Shown: positions 1 through 8,132 of the stretch, in pieces
Numbering within the stretch: position 1 is the first letter of the stretch
How the letters are laid out: each line of letters opens with the position of its first letter
Assembly (NCBI GenBank): GCA_046331245.1
Contig: JAXLRH010000010.1
Location: 62,001-126,000 of the forward strand
Source: SSF14 sp046331245
GTDB taxonomy: Bacteria > Actinomycetota > Acidimicrobiia > Acidimicrobiales > Microtrichaceae
Direction of reading: 5' to 3'
Length of the DNA stretch: 64,000 bases
Program-made: the position numbers and the translations under genes
The notes under the pieces: model-generated
The model's database searches: none
Told to the model about the DNA's origin: nothing
Seen by the model: only the letters and a program-made list of their open reading frames with translations

Positions 1-146
1 CGGTGCACCATCACCGTGGACGACATCGGTACCGATCGCGCCACCTCGACGATCTCGACGAGCTGACGGAGCTGGTCCTCGGAACGGTAAGCGGGAAGGG
101 TTTCGGTCGACACGTCGTCGCCTCCATCGTCGTTCTGCCGACTCAT
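1..146 (-). CDS. Truncated hypothetical protein downstream of coaD
   Basis: Only the first 48 codons are inside the window; the rest lies beyond base 1. The ATG at 146 shares an ATGA with the coaD stop, so translation is probably coupled to coaD. The visible N terminus is acidic (MSRQNDDGGDD) and continues into a helical stretch (LRQLVEIVEVARSVPMSS). In many actinobacteria a small coiled-coil protein labelled cell-division-initiation or ATP-synthase-b-like follows coaD and has a similar ARxxPMS segment. I base that tentative family link on position and resemblance only; the function is unknown. Confidence 0.6.
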   Translation of the reverse strand, partial: MSRQNDDGGDDVSTETLPAYRSEDQLRQLVEIVEVARSVPMSSTVMVH

Positions 147-622
147 GTCGGGTACTGCTCCTTCAGACGCGCCGCCACGCAGGGGGGAACCATAGAGGTC
201 ACGTCGCCTCCGAAGCGTGCGATGTCGCGGATGAGCTTCGAGGCGAGGAACGAGTGGGAGGAGGTGGTGGGGATGAACAGCGTGTCGACGCCCGAGATCG
301 AGCGGTTCATCTGCGCCATCTGCAGCTCGGACTCGAAGTCGGACACGGCGCGCAGGCCCTTCACGATGAAGTGGGCCCCCACGTTGCGGGCCAGGTCGAC
401 GACGAGGGAGCTGAACAGCGTGACCTCGACGTTGTCGAGGTGCTGGAACGACTCCTCGATGAGGGACTGGCGGTCCTCCAACGAGAACAGCGGCTCGCCC
501 TTCTGCGGGTTGCGCATCGCGGCCACGACCACACGGTCGAACAGTCGCGCCGCCGTCTCGACGATCTCGACGTGTCCGTTGTGGACCGGGTCGAACGACC
601 CCGGATAGAGAACGACGGTCAC
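143..622 (-). CDS. coaD: Phosphopantetheine adenylyltransferase
   Basis: CoaD transfers AMP from ATP to 4'-phosphopantetheine, giving dephospho-CoA in the cytoplasmic CoA pathway. The 159-residue product has the normal family length. It opens with YPGSFDPVHNGH, the nucleotidyltransferase phosphate-binding loop with the (H/T)xGH motif. It also has the family segments VKGLRAVSDFESE and SSHSFLASKLIRDIA, the second carrying the ISSTxxR-like nucleotide site. The start is GTG at 622 with an AGGAG about seven bases upstream. It follows rsmD by 19 bp on the same strand, a common rsmD-coaD pairing, and overlaps the next gene by 4 bp. Confidence 0.97.
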   Translation of the reverse strand: MTVVLYPGSFDPVHNGHVEIVETAARLFDRVVVAAMRNPQKGEPLFSLEDRQSLIEESFQHLDNVEVTLFSSLVVDLARNVGAHFIVKGLRAVSDFESELQMAQMNRSISGVDTLFIPTTSSHSFLASKLIRDIARFGGDVTSMVPPCVAARLKEQYPT

Positions 623-641
623 TGCATTTGCTCCTGGGGCC

Positions 642-1172
642 CTACGCGGACGTCTGGTCGGTCCGCGTTGCGATCTGCACCACCGTACTTCCGTACGCGC
701 GCTCCCTCACGACATGGAAGCGATCGGGGATCGGCACCACGCGATCGGACTCGACGACGACGTGGCGCGCCTCGAGCACGCCGAGCAGGTCGGCCCAGCC
801 GTCGAACGCGTACGGCGGGTCGACGAGCGCGAGATCCACGGGGGCACCGCGGTCGAGGTAGCGCTCGACCGTCGACGGAACCACCCGCCCGCGATCCGTC
901 AGGCCGCACCGCTCGAGGTTGGCGGTGATCGTCTGCGCAGCGCGCCGGTCCGACTCCACGAACACCGCCGACGCGGCACCACGCGAGAGCGCCTCGATGC
1001 CCATGGCGCCACTGCCGGCGAACAGGTCGACGACGGTCGCGCCGTCGAGCAGCCCGAGCGAGCCGAGCGAGTTGAAGATGGACTCGCGCACGCGATCCGA
1101 CGTCGGTCGGGTGCCGGTACCGGGCGGGGCGTCGATCCGCCGCCCTCGAGCCGTCCCGGCCACCACACGCAT
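642..1172 (-). CDS. rsmD: 16S rRNA (guanine(966)-N2)-methyltransferase RsmD
   Basis: RsmD methylates G966 of 16S rRNA using S-adenosylmethionine. The 176-residue protein starts with MRVVAGTARGRRI, typical of the family. Residues around 48-54 form the SAM-binding loop VDLFAGSGAMG, and the catalytic N-methyltransferase motif appears as LVDPPYAF near residue 117. It sits 18 bp downstream of recG and 19 bp upstream of coaD, so recG-rsmD-coaD is probably one transcript. Length is normal and nothing unusual is visible. Confidence 0.95.
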   Translation of the reverse strand: MRVVAGTARGRRIDAPPGTGTRPTSDRVRESIFNSLGSLGLLDGATVVDLFAGSGAMGIEALSRGAASAVFVESDRRAAQTITANLERCGLTDRGRVVPSTVERYLDRGAPVDLALVDPPYAFDGWADLLGVLEARHVVVESDRVVPIPDRFHVVRERAYGSTVVQIATRTDQTSA

Positions 1173-1190
1173 GCACCGACCCTACGGCCG

Positions 1191-3350
1191 TCACCCCTTC
1201 AGGAGGAACTCCTCCTCCTCGTCGCCGAGGAACAGTCCGAGCTCGTCGCGCAACAGGGGCAGGTGGTCGAGGAGGTGTCCGACGCCGGCGGACGGGTCCG
1301 AGCCCGGACCGTCGACGAGCTCGAACGCCACCTCGCGGGCCCGCACCACCCACTCGCGGTCACGCCGCAGCGAGGCGAGCCGGAGGTCGTTGCGCCCCTT
1401 CTGCCGCTCCCCCATGATCGTGCCCTCGCCCCGGAGGTCGAGATCGACCTCGGCGAGATCGAAGCCGTCGGTGGTGCGCACCATCGCCTCCAGTCGCGCC
1501 TCGCCGTCGGGCGTGGGCTCGGCGGCCACCAGGACGCAGTGCGAGCGATGGCCGCCGCGGCCGACGCGACCGCGCAGCTGGTGGAGCTGCGCGATGCCGA
1601 AGCGGTCGGCGTCGAGGATGACCATCACCGTCGCGTTGGGGACGTCGACGCCCACCTCGATGACGGTCGTCGCCACCAGCACGTCGAGATCGCCGGCACG
1701 GAAGGCCGACATGGTCGCCTCCTTCTCCGCCGACGACAGGCGCCCGTGCAGGAGGGCGAGGCGCAACCCGTAGAGCTCGCCGCCCGACAGCTGCTCGAAC
1801 GTCTCGGTGGCCGACGCCACCTCCATCTTCTCCGACTCGTCGATGAGCGGGCACACGACGTACGCCTGACGGCCGGCTGCGATCTCGCCACGTACGAGCT
1901 CCCACGCCGCGTCGAGATCGGTCTCGGTGGTCGCCCACGTCGTCTCGATCGGGGTGCGACCCGGCGGTAGCTCGTCGAGGATCGACACGTCGAGATCGCC
2001 GTACACCGTCATCGCCGCCGTGCGCGGGATCGGCGTGGCGGTCATCACGAGCACGTCCGGAGCGGTGCCGTCGGCGTTCGCGCTGCGCAGCGCGGCGCGC
2101 TGCTCGACGCCGAAGCGGTGCTGCTCATCGATCACCACCACGCCCAGCGACGAGAACACGACCGCGTCCTGGATGAGTGCGTGCGTGCCCACCACCACGT
2201 CGATCGCTCCCGACGCGAGATCGGCGAGGATCTGACGGCGCTCGGCGCCGGTGACGCGGTTCGTGAGCAGGGCGATGCGCAGCTCGCGCTCGTCGAAGAG
2301 CGAGTCGTCGCCGGCCGGCACCATGAGCCCGGCGAGATCGCGGCGCAGACCGATCGCGTGCTGGTCCGCGAGCACCTCGGTGGGCGCCATCAGCGCGGCC
2401 TGGTGGCCACCCTGCACTGCGGCGAGCATCGTGGCGATGGCGACGACCGTCTTGCCGGCGCCGACGTCGCCCTGCAGCAGGCGGTGCATCGGAAGCGGAC
2501 GGGCGAGGTCGGCGCGGATCTCGCCGATGACCCGCTCCTGCGCTCCGGTGAGCGGGAACGGCAACCGGGAGAGGTAGCGCGTGAGCAGCTCGGAGCCGGC
2601 GTCGTGCACGATGCCGACCGACGTGAGCTCCAGCGCCCGCTTCCGCAGCACCAGCGCCAGCTGGATGCGCAGCAGCTCGTCGAACACCAGCCGCTTGCGC
2701 GCCGCCGCCGCCTGCCCCATCGAGTCCGGCGTGTGGATGCCGACGAGCGCGGTCTGGCGGTCGACGAAGCCGAACCGCTCGCGCACGTCCTCCGGCAGCG
2801 GCTCGGCGATGCCACGCGGCAGGCAGCGCCGCAGGGCCTGCGCGGCCATGTCGCCGAGGTCCCAGGTGCTGAGGCCGGATTTCTCGCTCTGGGGGTAGAC
2901 GGGGATGATCTTGCCGGTGCGGGTGCCGATGAGGTCGACGACCGGGTTGGTCATCTGCTTCACACCGCGGAAGTCCTCGACCTTTCCGTAGAAGACGGCC
3001 TCGGTGCCGACCGGCAGCTGCCGCTCGCGCCACCCCTGGTTGAAGAAGGAGATCTTCACCCGGCCGGAGTCGTCGGCGATGTCGGCCGTCACCATGGCGC
3101 GACCGCCCTTCACCCGACGCGAGGAGATCGAGCGCACGGTGGCCAGCACCATCGCCTCGTCGCCGGGACGGAGGTCGGCGACGCGCGCCTGGTTGGTGCG
3201 ATCGAGGTATCGGCGCGGGTAGTGCATCAGCAGGTCGAGCAGCGACTCGATGCCGAGCTTGGCGAGGCCGTCGAGCTTCTTCGGCCCGACGCCCGTGAGC
3301 CGGTCGACGCCCATCGCCGCCAGGTCGGTGAGCGTGATCGGATCAGCCAC
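1191..3350 (-). CDS. recG: ATP-dependent DNA helicase RecG
   Basis: RecG is a double-strand DNA translocase that regresses stalled replication forks and processes recombination intermediates. I start it at GTG 3350 (VADPITLTDL), giving 719 residues, normal for RecG; the reading frame is open further upstream, but that part lies inside the preceding gene and looks like shadow. Order: wedge/OB domain (about 1-230, with an HhH-like GVGPKKLDGLAKLG), helicase domain 1 with Walker A GDVGAGKT near residue 290 and box II DEQH near 411, and helicase domain 2 with the conserved QLRGRVGRG. The start overlaps the stop of the DAK2 gene by 8 bp, implying coupling. Confidence 0.96.
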   Translation of the reverse strand: MADPITLTDLAAMGVDRLTGVGPKKLDGLAKLGIESLLDLLMHYPRRYLDRTNQARVADLRPGDEAMVLATVRSISSRRVKGGRAMVTADIADDSGRVKISFFNQGWRERQLPVGTEAVFYGKVEDFRGVKQMTNPVVDLIGTRTGKIIPVYPQSEKSGLSTWDLGDMAAQALRRCLPRGIAEPLPEDVRERFGFVDRQTALVGIHTPDSMGQAAAARKRLVFDELLRIQLALVLRKRALELTSVGIVHDAGSELLTRYLSRLPFPLTGAQERVIGEIRADLARPLPMHRLLQGDVGAGKTVVAIATMLAAVQGGHQAALMAPTEVLADQHAIGLRRDLAGLMVPAGDDSLFDERELRIALLTNRVTGAERRQILADLASGAIDVVVGTHALIQDAVVFSSLGVVVIDEQHRFGVEQRAALRSANADGTAPDVLVMTATPIPRTAAMTVYGDLDVSILDELPPGRTPIETTWATTETDLDAAWELVRGEIAAGRQAYVVCPLIDESEKMEVASATETFEQLSGGELYGLRLALLHGRLSSAEKEATMSAFRAGDLDVLVATTVIEVGVDVPNATVMVILDADRFGIAQLHQLRGRVGRGGHRSHCVLVAAEPTPDGEARLEAMVRTTDGFDLAEVDLDLRGEGTIMGERQKGRNDLRLASLRRDREWVVRAREVAFELVDGPGSDPSAGVGHLLDHLPLLRDELGLFLGDEEEEFLLKG

Positions 3351-4257
3351 GCCGGTCGCGCACGACGATGCCCGAGGGACGGCCGACGCCGAGCGCCGCC
3401 TCGATGACCGCGCCGATGTCGTCGGTGTTGACCGTGGCCTCCACGGCACCCTCACCCTGCTCGATCCCGACCCCGTCGCCGAGGCTCGTCCACGCACGCG
3501 CCAGCACCGACGCCGTGCGGTCGTCGGCCGGAGCCAACCGGAGCGACACCGTGTATCGGAACCGCTCGTCGGCGAACGCCTCGCCGTCGTCGTCCGCGTC
3601 CTCGGGGAACTCCCACTCGGGCAGCTCGGGATCGTCGCCGTGGATGACGGCGACGAACGCGTCGATCACCACCAGGAGCCCGGCGCCACCGGCGTCGACG
3701 ACGCCGGCGTCCGCGAGCTCGGGCCACTCGAGCGGCGTCCGCTCGAGTGCGTCGAGCCCGCGATCGGCCACCTCGATCATCATCTCGGCGAGCGGCATGG
3801 CCTCGTCCGCGCACCGCAGCGCCACCTCGGCCACCTCGGACGCGACGAACGGGAGCGCGCCGGGGCGGGGGTCGACGCAGTGCTCGAGGACCGCGTCGGC
3901 GCCGGCCTCGAACGCCATCGCGAGCCGCATCGGGTCGAGCGCATCGGCGTTGCGACACAGCTCGGCGAACCCCGACAGGAACGCCGCGAGCAGGCCACCG
4001 GAGCGACCGACGCCGAGGTCGTGGCGCTGCAGGTCGTCGGCCAGCTCGGTGAGGGTGGAGCCCGGCACGAGCGCCTCGGCCACCGACGCCATGGTGGCGA
4101 CCAGGTTGCCGCCGGTGTCGCCCGGCTCACCGTCGAGCGAGTCGAGACGATCGAGGCCCGGAGCGTGCGCCGCCATCGACGTCGCCGCCGCCGCCAGCAC
4201 CTCCACGAGGTCGTCGGCCCGCAGCTGCCGCAGGGGAACCGGTCGAGCGGGATGCAT
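3343..4257 (-). CDS. DAK2 (DhaL-like) domain protein, short FakA/YloV relative
   Basis: This 304-residue protein resembles the N-terminal DAK2 domain of YloV/FakA-type proteins, which phosphorylate fatty acids or dihydroxyacetone in known members. The nucleotide-metal motif PDGDTGxN is altered to EPGDTGGN at about residues 45-52, so one of the usual metal-binding aspartates is replaced by proline. DAK2-type helices follow, ending with WPELADAGVVDAGGAGLL. An acidic C-terminal part of about 100 residues is much shorter than the C-terminal half of FakA (about 550 residues in all). A DAK2 gene beside rpmB and recG is a conserved actinobacterial and firmicute arrangement. Kinase activity is uncertain. 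Confidence 0.75.
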   Translation of the reverse strand: MHPARPVPLRQLRADDLVEVLAAAATSMAAHAPGLDRLDSLDGEPGDTGGNLVATMASVAEALVPGSTLTELADDLQRHDLGVGRSGGLLAAFLSGFAELCRNADALDPMRLAMAFEAGADAVLEHCVDPRPGALPFVASEVAEVALRCADEAMPLAEMMIEVADRGLDALERTPLEWPELADAGVVDAGGAGLLVVIDAFVAVIHGDDPELPEWEFPEDADDDGEAFADERFRYTVSLRLAPADDRTASVLARAWTSLGDGVGIEQGEGAVEATVNTDDIGAVIEAALGVGRPSGIVVRDRRG

Positions 4258-4283
4258 GGCCGAAACCTAGCGTCCACCCCATC

Positions 4284-4313
4284 TTGGGGCTGACCGTGAG
4301 GCCCTGCTAACAT
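4284..4313 (+). promoter_or_regulatory. Candidate promoter for rpmB
   Basis: In the 128-bp divergent gap between the DAK2 gene and rpmB, TTGGGG at 4284-4289 and TAACAT at 4308-4313 are separated by 18 bp. This is an acceptable sigma-70-like pair about 70 bp before the rpmB start. It is only a by-eye match in GC-rich DNA. Confidence 0.35.
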
Positions 4314-4385
4314 CCTCAAGCGTTTTGCAGCGCGCCCGGTCCGCGGCGGTTGCATCGGTCCTACACGAACGATTCAGGTACGAAC

Positions 4386-4592
4386 ATGTCCTCCGTCTGC
4401 GAGATCTGCGATAAGAAGCCCGGCTTCGGCATGAGCCTCAGCCACTCCCACCGCCGCAACAAGCGTCGCTGGAACCCGAACATCCAGCGGGTGCGGGCCG
4501 TCGTCAACGGCGCACCGAAGCGGATCAACGTGTGCACCGGCTGCCTGAAGTCCGGCAAGGTCCAGAAGCCCGTCGCCCGCGTCCTCCCGTAG
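4386..4592 (+). CDS. rpmB: 50S ribosomal protein L28
   Basis: L28 is a small protein of the large ribosomal subunit. The product from ATG 4386 is 68 residues: MSSVCEICDKKPGFG opens it, and the family segment SHSHRRNKRRWNPNIQ follows. It has two CxxC pairs (CEIC and CTGC), so this is the zinc-ribbon form of L28. The frame is open 12 codons upstream, but MSSVCEIC is the normal L28 N terminus. It is divergent from the DAK2-recG-rsmD-coaD cluster, an arrangement seen widely in bacteria. Confidence 0.96.
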   Translation: MSSVCEICDKKPGFGMSLSHSHRRNKRRWNPNIQRVRAVVNGAPKRINVCTGCLKSGKVQKPVARVLP

Positions 4593-4604
4593 GTCCGCAG
4601 CATC

Positions 4605-4865
4605 ATGCAGGGCGTCATCAAGGCCTTCGATCCCGGCACCGGTGACGGTGTCATCCTCTGCGACGCCGACATGGCCGAGTACGACCTCCACCCCGATGCC
4701 CTCCAGGGCTCGGTGTTCCGTATGCTGCGCCAAGGCCAGCGCGTGACGTTCGTCGTCACCGACGGGCTCGCCAACGAGCTGCGGCTCGGCTCCGAGGTCG
4801 ACATGGGCACCCCCGGCTTCCACGAGGCCCTCCAGAGCTCCGACCCCGTGGTCGATCCGCACTGA
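4605..4865 (+). CDS. Cold-shock-domain-like small protein
   Basis: The 86-residue product begins MQGVIKAFDPGTGDGVI, which has the layout of a cold shock domain (beta-1 with GxVKxF, then a glycine loop). The usual RNA-binding aromatic motifs are degraded: RNP1 (KGFGFI) reads GDGVIL and RNP2 (DVFVH) reads YDLHP. After the barrel there is a short tail ending DPVVDPH. It lies 12 bp after rpmB and is probably cotranscribed. If it binds RNA, the surface must differ from that of classical CspA. Confidence 0.6.
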   Translation: MQGVIKAFDPGTGDGVILCDADMAEYDLHPDALQGSVFRMLRQGQRVTFVVTDGLANELRLGSEVDMGTPGFHEALQSSDPVVDPH

Positions 4866-4931
4866 GGCGAGTCCCGCACAAGGGCACAAGGTCCCTGGCG
4901 CCACGGACGGCTCCAGTCGAAGCTTCGAGAC

Positions 4932-4949
4932 GACCGACGCACGTCGGTC
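4932..4949 (+). terminator. Hairpin downstream of the cold-shock-like gene
   Basis: A perfect 7-bp stem (GACCGAC/GTCGGTC) with a 4-base loop lies 66 bp after the cold-shock-like gene and about 78 bp before pckG. No U-run follows, as is common in high-GC actinobacteria. It could end the rpmB transcript or act in the pckG leader. TTGACG at 4960-4965 just behind it may be the pckG -35 element, but no convincing -10 was found. Confidence 0.4.
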
Positions 4950-5018
4950 ACCTCACCGATTGACGGTTGCGTCATCGGGACGACTTCTTTAAGCAATACG
5001 AATCCAGGTATGGGAACC

Positions 5019-5023
5019 GGAGG
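5019..5023 (+). promoter_or_regulatory. Ribosome binding site deciding the pckG start
   Basis: GGAGG at 5019-5023 lies 4 bases before ATG 5028. It selects this ATG over the in-frame ATG at 5010, which would bury the site inside the coding region. Confidence 0.7.
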
Positions 5024-5027
5024 AACA

Positions 5028-6833
5028 ATGCCAGGCACGACCACCAATCAGGAGCTGCTCGACTGGGTGGAGCAGTGGCGCTCCATCTTCGAGCCCGACG
5101 ACGTGTACTGGTGCGACGGTTCGGCCGAGGAGTACGAGCGTCTGTGTCAGGAGCTCGTCGACGCCGGTGTGTTCGAGAAGCTGAGCGAGGCCAAGCGGCC
5201 CAACAGCTACCTCGCCCTGTCCTCCCCCGACGACGTGGCCCGTGTCGAGGACCGCACGTTCATCGCCTCCGAGCGCGAGATCGACGCCGGCCCCACCAAC
5301 CACTGGCGTGATCCCTCCGAGCTCCGCGCCGAGATGCTCGAGCACTACCGCGGCGTGATGAAGGGCCGCACGATGTACGTCGTGCCCTTCTCGATGGGCC
5401 CCCTCGGTTCCCCCATCGCCCACATCGGCGTCCAGCTCACCGACTCCCCCTACGCCACCGTCAACATGCGCATCATGACCCGCATGGGCCAGGGCGCCCT
5501 CGACGTGCTCGGCGACTCCGGCGAGTTCGTGCCCGCCGTCCACTCCGTCGGCTACCCGCTCGTCCTCGCCGACGGCACCACCCGCCCCGACGTGGCGTGG
5601 CCGTGCAACGAGACCAAGTACATCAGCCACTTCCCCGAGACCCGCGAGATCTGGTCGTTCGGTTCCGGCTACGGCGGCAACGCCCTGCTCGGCAAGAAGT
5701 GCTTCGCCCTGCGCATCGCCTCCACCATGGCCCGCGACGAGGGCTGGATGGCCGAGCACATGCTCATCCTCGGCCTCACCCCGCCGAACGGCGAGAAGCG
5801 CTACGTCGCCGCCGCGTTCCCCTCCGCCTGTGGCAAGACCAACATGGCGATGCTCATCCCGTCCCTCCCGGGCTGGACCGTCGAGACCGTGGGCGACGAC
5901 ATCGCCTGGATGAAGTTCGGCGACGACGGCCGCCTCTACGCCATCAACCCCGAGGCGGGCTTCTTCGGCGTGGCGCCCGGCACCAACGACGCCACCAACC
6001 GCAACGCGATGGCGTCCATCGACGCCAACACGATCTTCACCAACGTCGCCAAGACCGACGACGGTGACGTGTGGTGGGAGGACATGACGCCCGAGCCGCC
6101 GGCGCACCTCGTCGACTGGAAGGGCAACGACTGGACGCCCGAGTCCGGCACCCCCGCCGCCCACCCGAACGCCCGGTTCACCGCGCCGGCCTCGCAGTGC
6201 CCGGTCATCGCGCCCGAGTGGGAGGACCCCCGCGGCGTGCCGATCTCGGCCATCCTCTTCGGTGGCCGCCGCGCCACCAACGTGCCGCTCGTCACCGAGG
6301 CCTTCGACTGGCAGCACGGCGTGTTCCTCGGCTCGATCATGAGCTCGGAGAAGACGGCCGCCGCAGCCGGCGCCATCGGCGACGTGCGCTTCGACCCGTT
6401 CGCGATGCTGCCCTTCATGGGCTACAACGTCGGCGACTACATCAAGCACTGGCTCGAGATCGGCGAGACCGCCGATGCCGACAAGCTGCCGAAGCTCTTC
6501 TGGGTCAACTGGTTCCGCAAGGACGAGAACGGCAAGTTCATGTGGCCGGGCTACGGCGACAACTCCCGCGTGCTCAAGTGGGTCGTCGAGCGCCTCGACG
6601 GCACCGCCGCTGCGACGGAGACCGCCATCGGCAACGTGCCGACGCTCGACTCGATCGACCGCACCGGCCTCGACCTCGACGACAGCCGCATGGCCAAGAT
6701 CCTCGAGGTCGACGACGAGGCGTGGCGCGGTGAGGTGGCCCTCGTCGAAGGCCACTTCGAGTTCATCGGCGAGCGTCTCCCCCAGGAAATGCGCGACGAG
6801 CTCGCCAACCTCGAGAAGCGGCTGATCGGCTGA
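5028..6833 (+). CDS. pckG: Phosphoenolpyruvate carboxykinase (GTP)
   Basis: PckG interconverts oxaloacetate plus GTP and phosphoenolpyruvate, GDP and CO2, the entry point to gluconeogenesis. The 601-residue length matches GTP-type enzymes. The P-loop/kinase-1a segment FPSACGKTNMAML at about residues 264-276 includes the reactive cysteine of the GTP class. Other family segments are HIGVQLTDSPY, FGSGYGGNALLGKKC and FPLVTEAF-like NVPLVTEAFDWQHG. It stands alone between two hairpins. It fits with the downstream glycogen genes, which would draw on gluconeogenic hexose phosphates. Confidence 0.97.
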   Translation: MPGTTTNQELLDWVEQWRSIFEPDDVYWCDGSAEEYERLCQELVDAGVFEKLSEAKRPNSYLALSSPDDVARVEDRTFIASEREIDAGPTNHWRDPSELRAEMLEHYRGVMKGRTMYVVPFSMGPLGSPIAHIGVQLTDSPYATVNMRIMTRMGQGALDVLGDSGEFVPAVHSVGYPLVLADGTTRPDVAWPCNETKYISHFPETREIWSFGSGYGGNALLGKKCFALRIASTMARDEGWMAEHMLILGLTPPNGEKRYVAAAFPSACGKTNMAMLIPSLPGWTVETVGDDIAWMKFGDDGRLYAINPEAGFFGVAPGTNDATNRNAMASIDANTIFTNVAKTDDGDVWWEDMTPEPPAHLVDWKGNDWTPESGTPAAHPNARFTAPASQCPVIAPEWEDPRGVPISAILFGGRRATNVPLVTEAFDWQHGVFLGSIMSSEKTAAAAGAIGDVRFDPFAMLPFMGYNVGDYIKHWLEIGETADADKLPKLFWVNWFRKDENGKFMWPGYGDNSRVLKWVVERLDGTAAATETAIGNVPTLDSIDRTGLDLDDSRMAKILEVDDEAWRGEVALVEGHFEFIGERLPQEMRDELANLEKRLIG

Positions 6834-6845
6834 TCGGTTGATCTC

Positions 6846-6872
6846 GGTCGGCTGACGTCCGGTCAGCCGACC
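6846..6872. terminator. Bidirectional hairpin terminator after pckG
   Basis: An 11-bp perfect stem (GGTCGGCTGAC/GTCAGCCGACC) with a 5-base loop lies between the convergent pckG and Rieske genes. It begins 13 bp after the pckG stop and ends 5 bp before the end of the Rieske gene. There is no U-tract, but position and stability suggest termination in both directions. Confidence 0.7.
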
Positions 6873-6877
6873 GCTGG

Positions 6878-7225
6878 TCACTCGACGTAGACGGTGCCCG
6901 TGCGCACGGTCACGTCGCCGCGGCCGAGCGGCAGCACCTTCGTGAGCAGGCGGAAGCCCAGCCCCAGACCGGGGATCCTCGCGAACACGCCCTGCGGGCC
7001 CTCCACCATCTGCCCCGACTCGACGTCGTAGGTGGCGTGGTGCCACGGGCACTCGAGACAGCCGTCGGCGGTGATCGAACCGCCGGCCAGATCCGCACGC
7101 AGATGACGACAGTGCCGCGTCACCGCGAACCTCGTGCCGGCGGCGTTGCCGACGGCGTAGTTGCCGGCACCCGTCACCACACCCGGCGTCAGCTCCGATG
7201 CCGGTCCGACCTCCATCTCCGTCAT
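6878..7225 (-). CDS. Rieske [2Fe-2S] domain protein
   Basis: A 115-residue single-domain Rieske protein. Cluster ligands are visible as CRH (about residues 39-41) and CPWHH (about 59-63), matching CxH...CxxH. The rest forms the beta-sandwich typical of small Rieske ferredoxins. There is no signal peptide or membrane anchor, so it is probably a cytoplasmic electron carrier. No dedicated oxygenase lies beside it; the neighbours are small membrane proteins of unknown role. Confidence 0.9.
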   Translation of the reverse strand: MTEMEVGPASELTPGVVTGAGNYAVGNAAGTRFAVTRHCRHLRADLAGGSITADGCLECPWHHATYDVESGQMVEGPQGVFARIPGLGLGFRLLTKVLPLGRGDVTVRTGTVYVE

Positions 7226-7257
7226 GACGTCACCTCCGGACCTCGCGTCGCGTCACC

Positions 7258-7740
7258 CTACCGACCCCCGAGGAAGAGGCCGGCAGGAACGAACACCTCG
7301 GGCCCCGGCCTGCTCCCGTGACCCGGCTCGACGATGGTCACGCCCTCGTGCGACCAGCGGCAACGGACCCGCTCGATGTCGGTCGTGTCGAGCGTGACGC
7401 CGACCCCGTACCCCACTCCCCCGTGTGGCGCCGCCACCCCGACGAGCGCCCTCGCAGACGTGCTCGAGGTGATCGACGAGCGGGACGTGATCTCCACGGC
7501 GTAGTTGCCCCAGTCCGTCGGGCCGACGTCCGAGTAGTCCATCGACGTCGGCTCGCGGCACGAGGCGGGGATCACCGATTCGGCGGTGAGCCATGACACA
7601 CCGAGGTTGGTGGCAGCGAGGGCGATGACGACCAGCACGACGAGCCCGATCACTCGCAGCGCGCCGATCGTGAATCGGAGCCCTCGCGAGATCTCGCGGA
7701 TCGTCCCAGGAGACGGAGTGACGGGGACCTCCTCGGACAC
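7258..7740 (-). CDS. Hypothetical membrane-anchored protein
   Basis: I start this at GTG 7740 (VSEEVPVTPSPG), giving 160 residues. A single hydrophobic helix at about residues 27-47 (LRVIGLVVLVVIALAATNL) is followed by an extracytoplasmic region of about 110 residues with two cysteines. No known domain is recognised. The start lies 8 bp after the stop of the next membrane protein gene upstream on the same strand, so the two are probably cotranscribed. The open frame extends further upstream only as an antisense-like shadow of that neighbour. Confidence 0.65.
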   Translation of the reverse strand: MSEEVPVTPSPGTIREISRGLRFTIGALRVIGLVVLVVIALAATNLGVSWLTAESVIPASCREPTSMDYSDVGPTDWGNYAVEITSRSSITSSTSARALVGVAAPHGGVGYGVGVTLDTTDIERVRCRWSHEGVTIVEPGHGSRPGPEVFVPAGLFLGGR

Positions 7741-7748
7741 GGCGCCGC

Positions 7749-8108
7749 TCAGGCGAGGATCATCGCGCGGATGCCCATGCCCATCAGGAACAGACTGCCG
7801 AGCCCGTACAGCAGGTACAGGTTCGCGCGCAGCTGGTTGCGATAGGCGAAGAAGATCGCCACGAACACGAGCGTCACGAAGCCGTAGAAGGTGTGGAACT
7901 GCGGCGGCGTGACGTGCTGGACCGCCATCAGCCACACGCCGAGGCCGACCTGCACGAAGATCGACCCTTCGGCGGCGACGACGAACCACCAGAGCGCACG
8001 CGCCCGGAGCGGAGCGAGCCAGTGCGCGCCGATCGCCCACAGGCCGGCGGCGGCGTTGGAGAGGATCACGACCCAGGCCCAGTCGGCATGGACGTCTCGC
8101 AAGGTCAC
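7749..8108 (-). CDS. Hypothetical four-helix membrane protein
   Basis: The 119-residue product from GTG 8108 is almost entirely hydrophobic. It has about four predicted membrane segments, including WAWVVILSNAAAGLWAIG near the N terminus and ANLYLLYGLGSLFLMGMGI near the C terminus. Histidines and aromatic residues lie between helices 2 and 3 (VQHVTPPQFHTFYGF), a pattern seen in small heme-less membrane proteins of unknown function. It is divergent from the gene at 8133 with only 24 bp between starts, so their promoters must overlap coding sequence or each other. Confidence 0.65.
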   Translation of the reverse strand: MTLRDVHADWAWVVILSNAAAGLWAIGAHWLAPLRARALWWFVVAAEGSIFVQVGLGVWLMAVQHVTPPQFHTFYGFVTLVFVAIFFAYRNQLRANLYLLYGLGSLFLMGMGIRAMILA

Positions 8109-8132
8109 CGGCGCACAGTACCGTGCTGGCCG

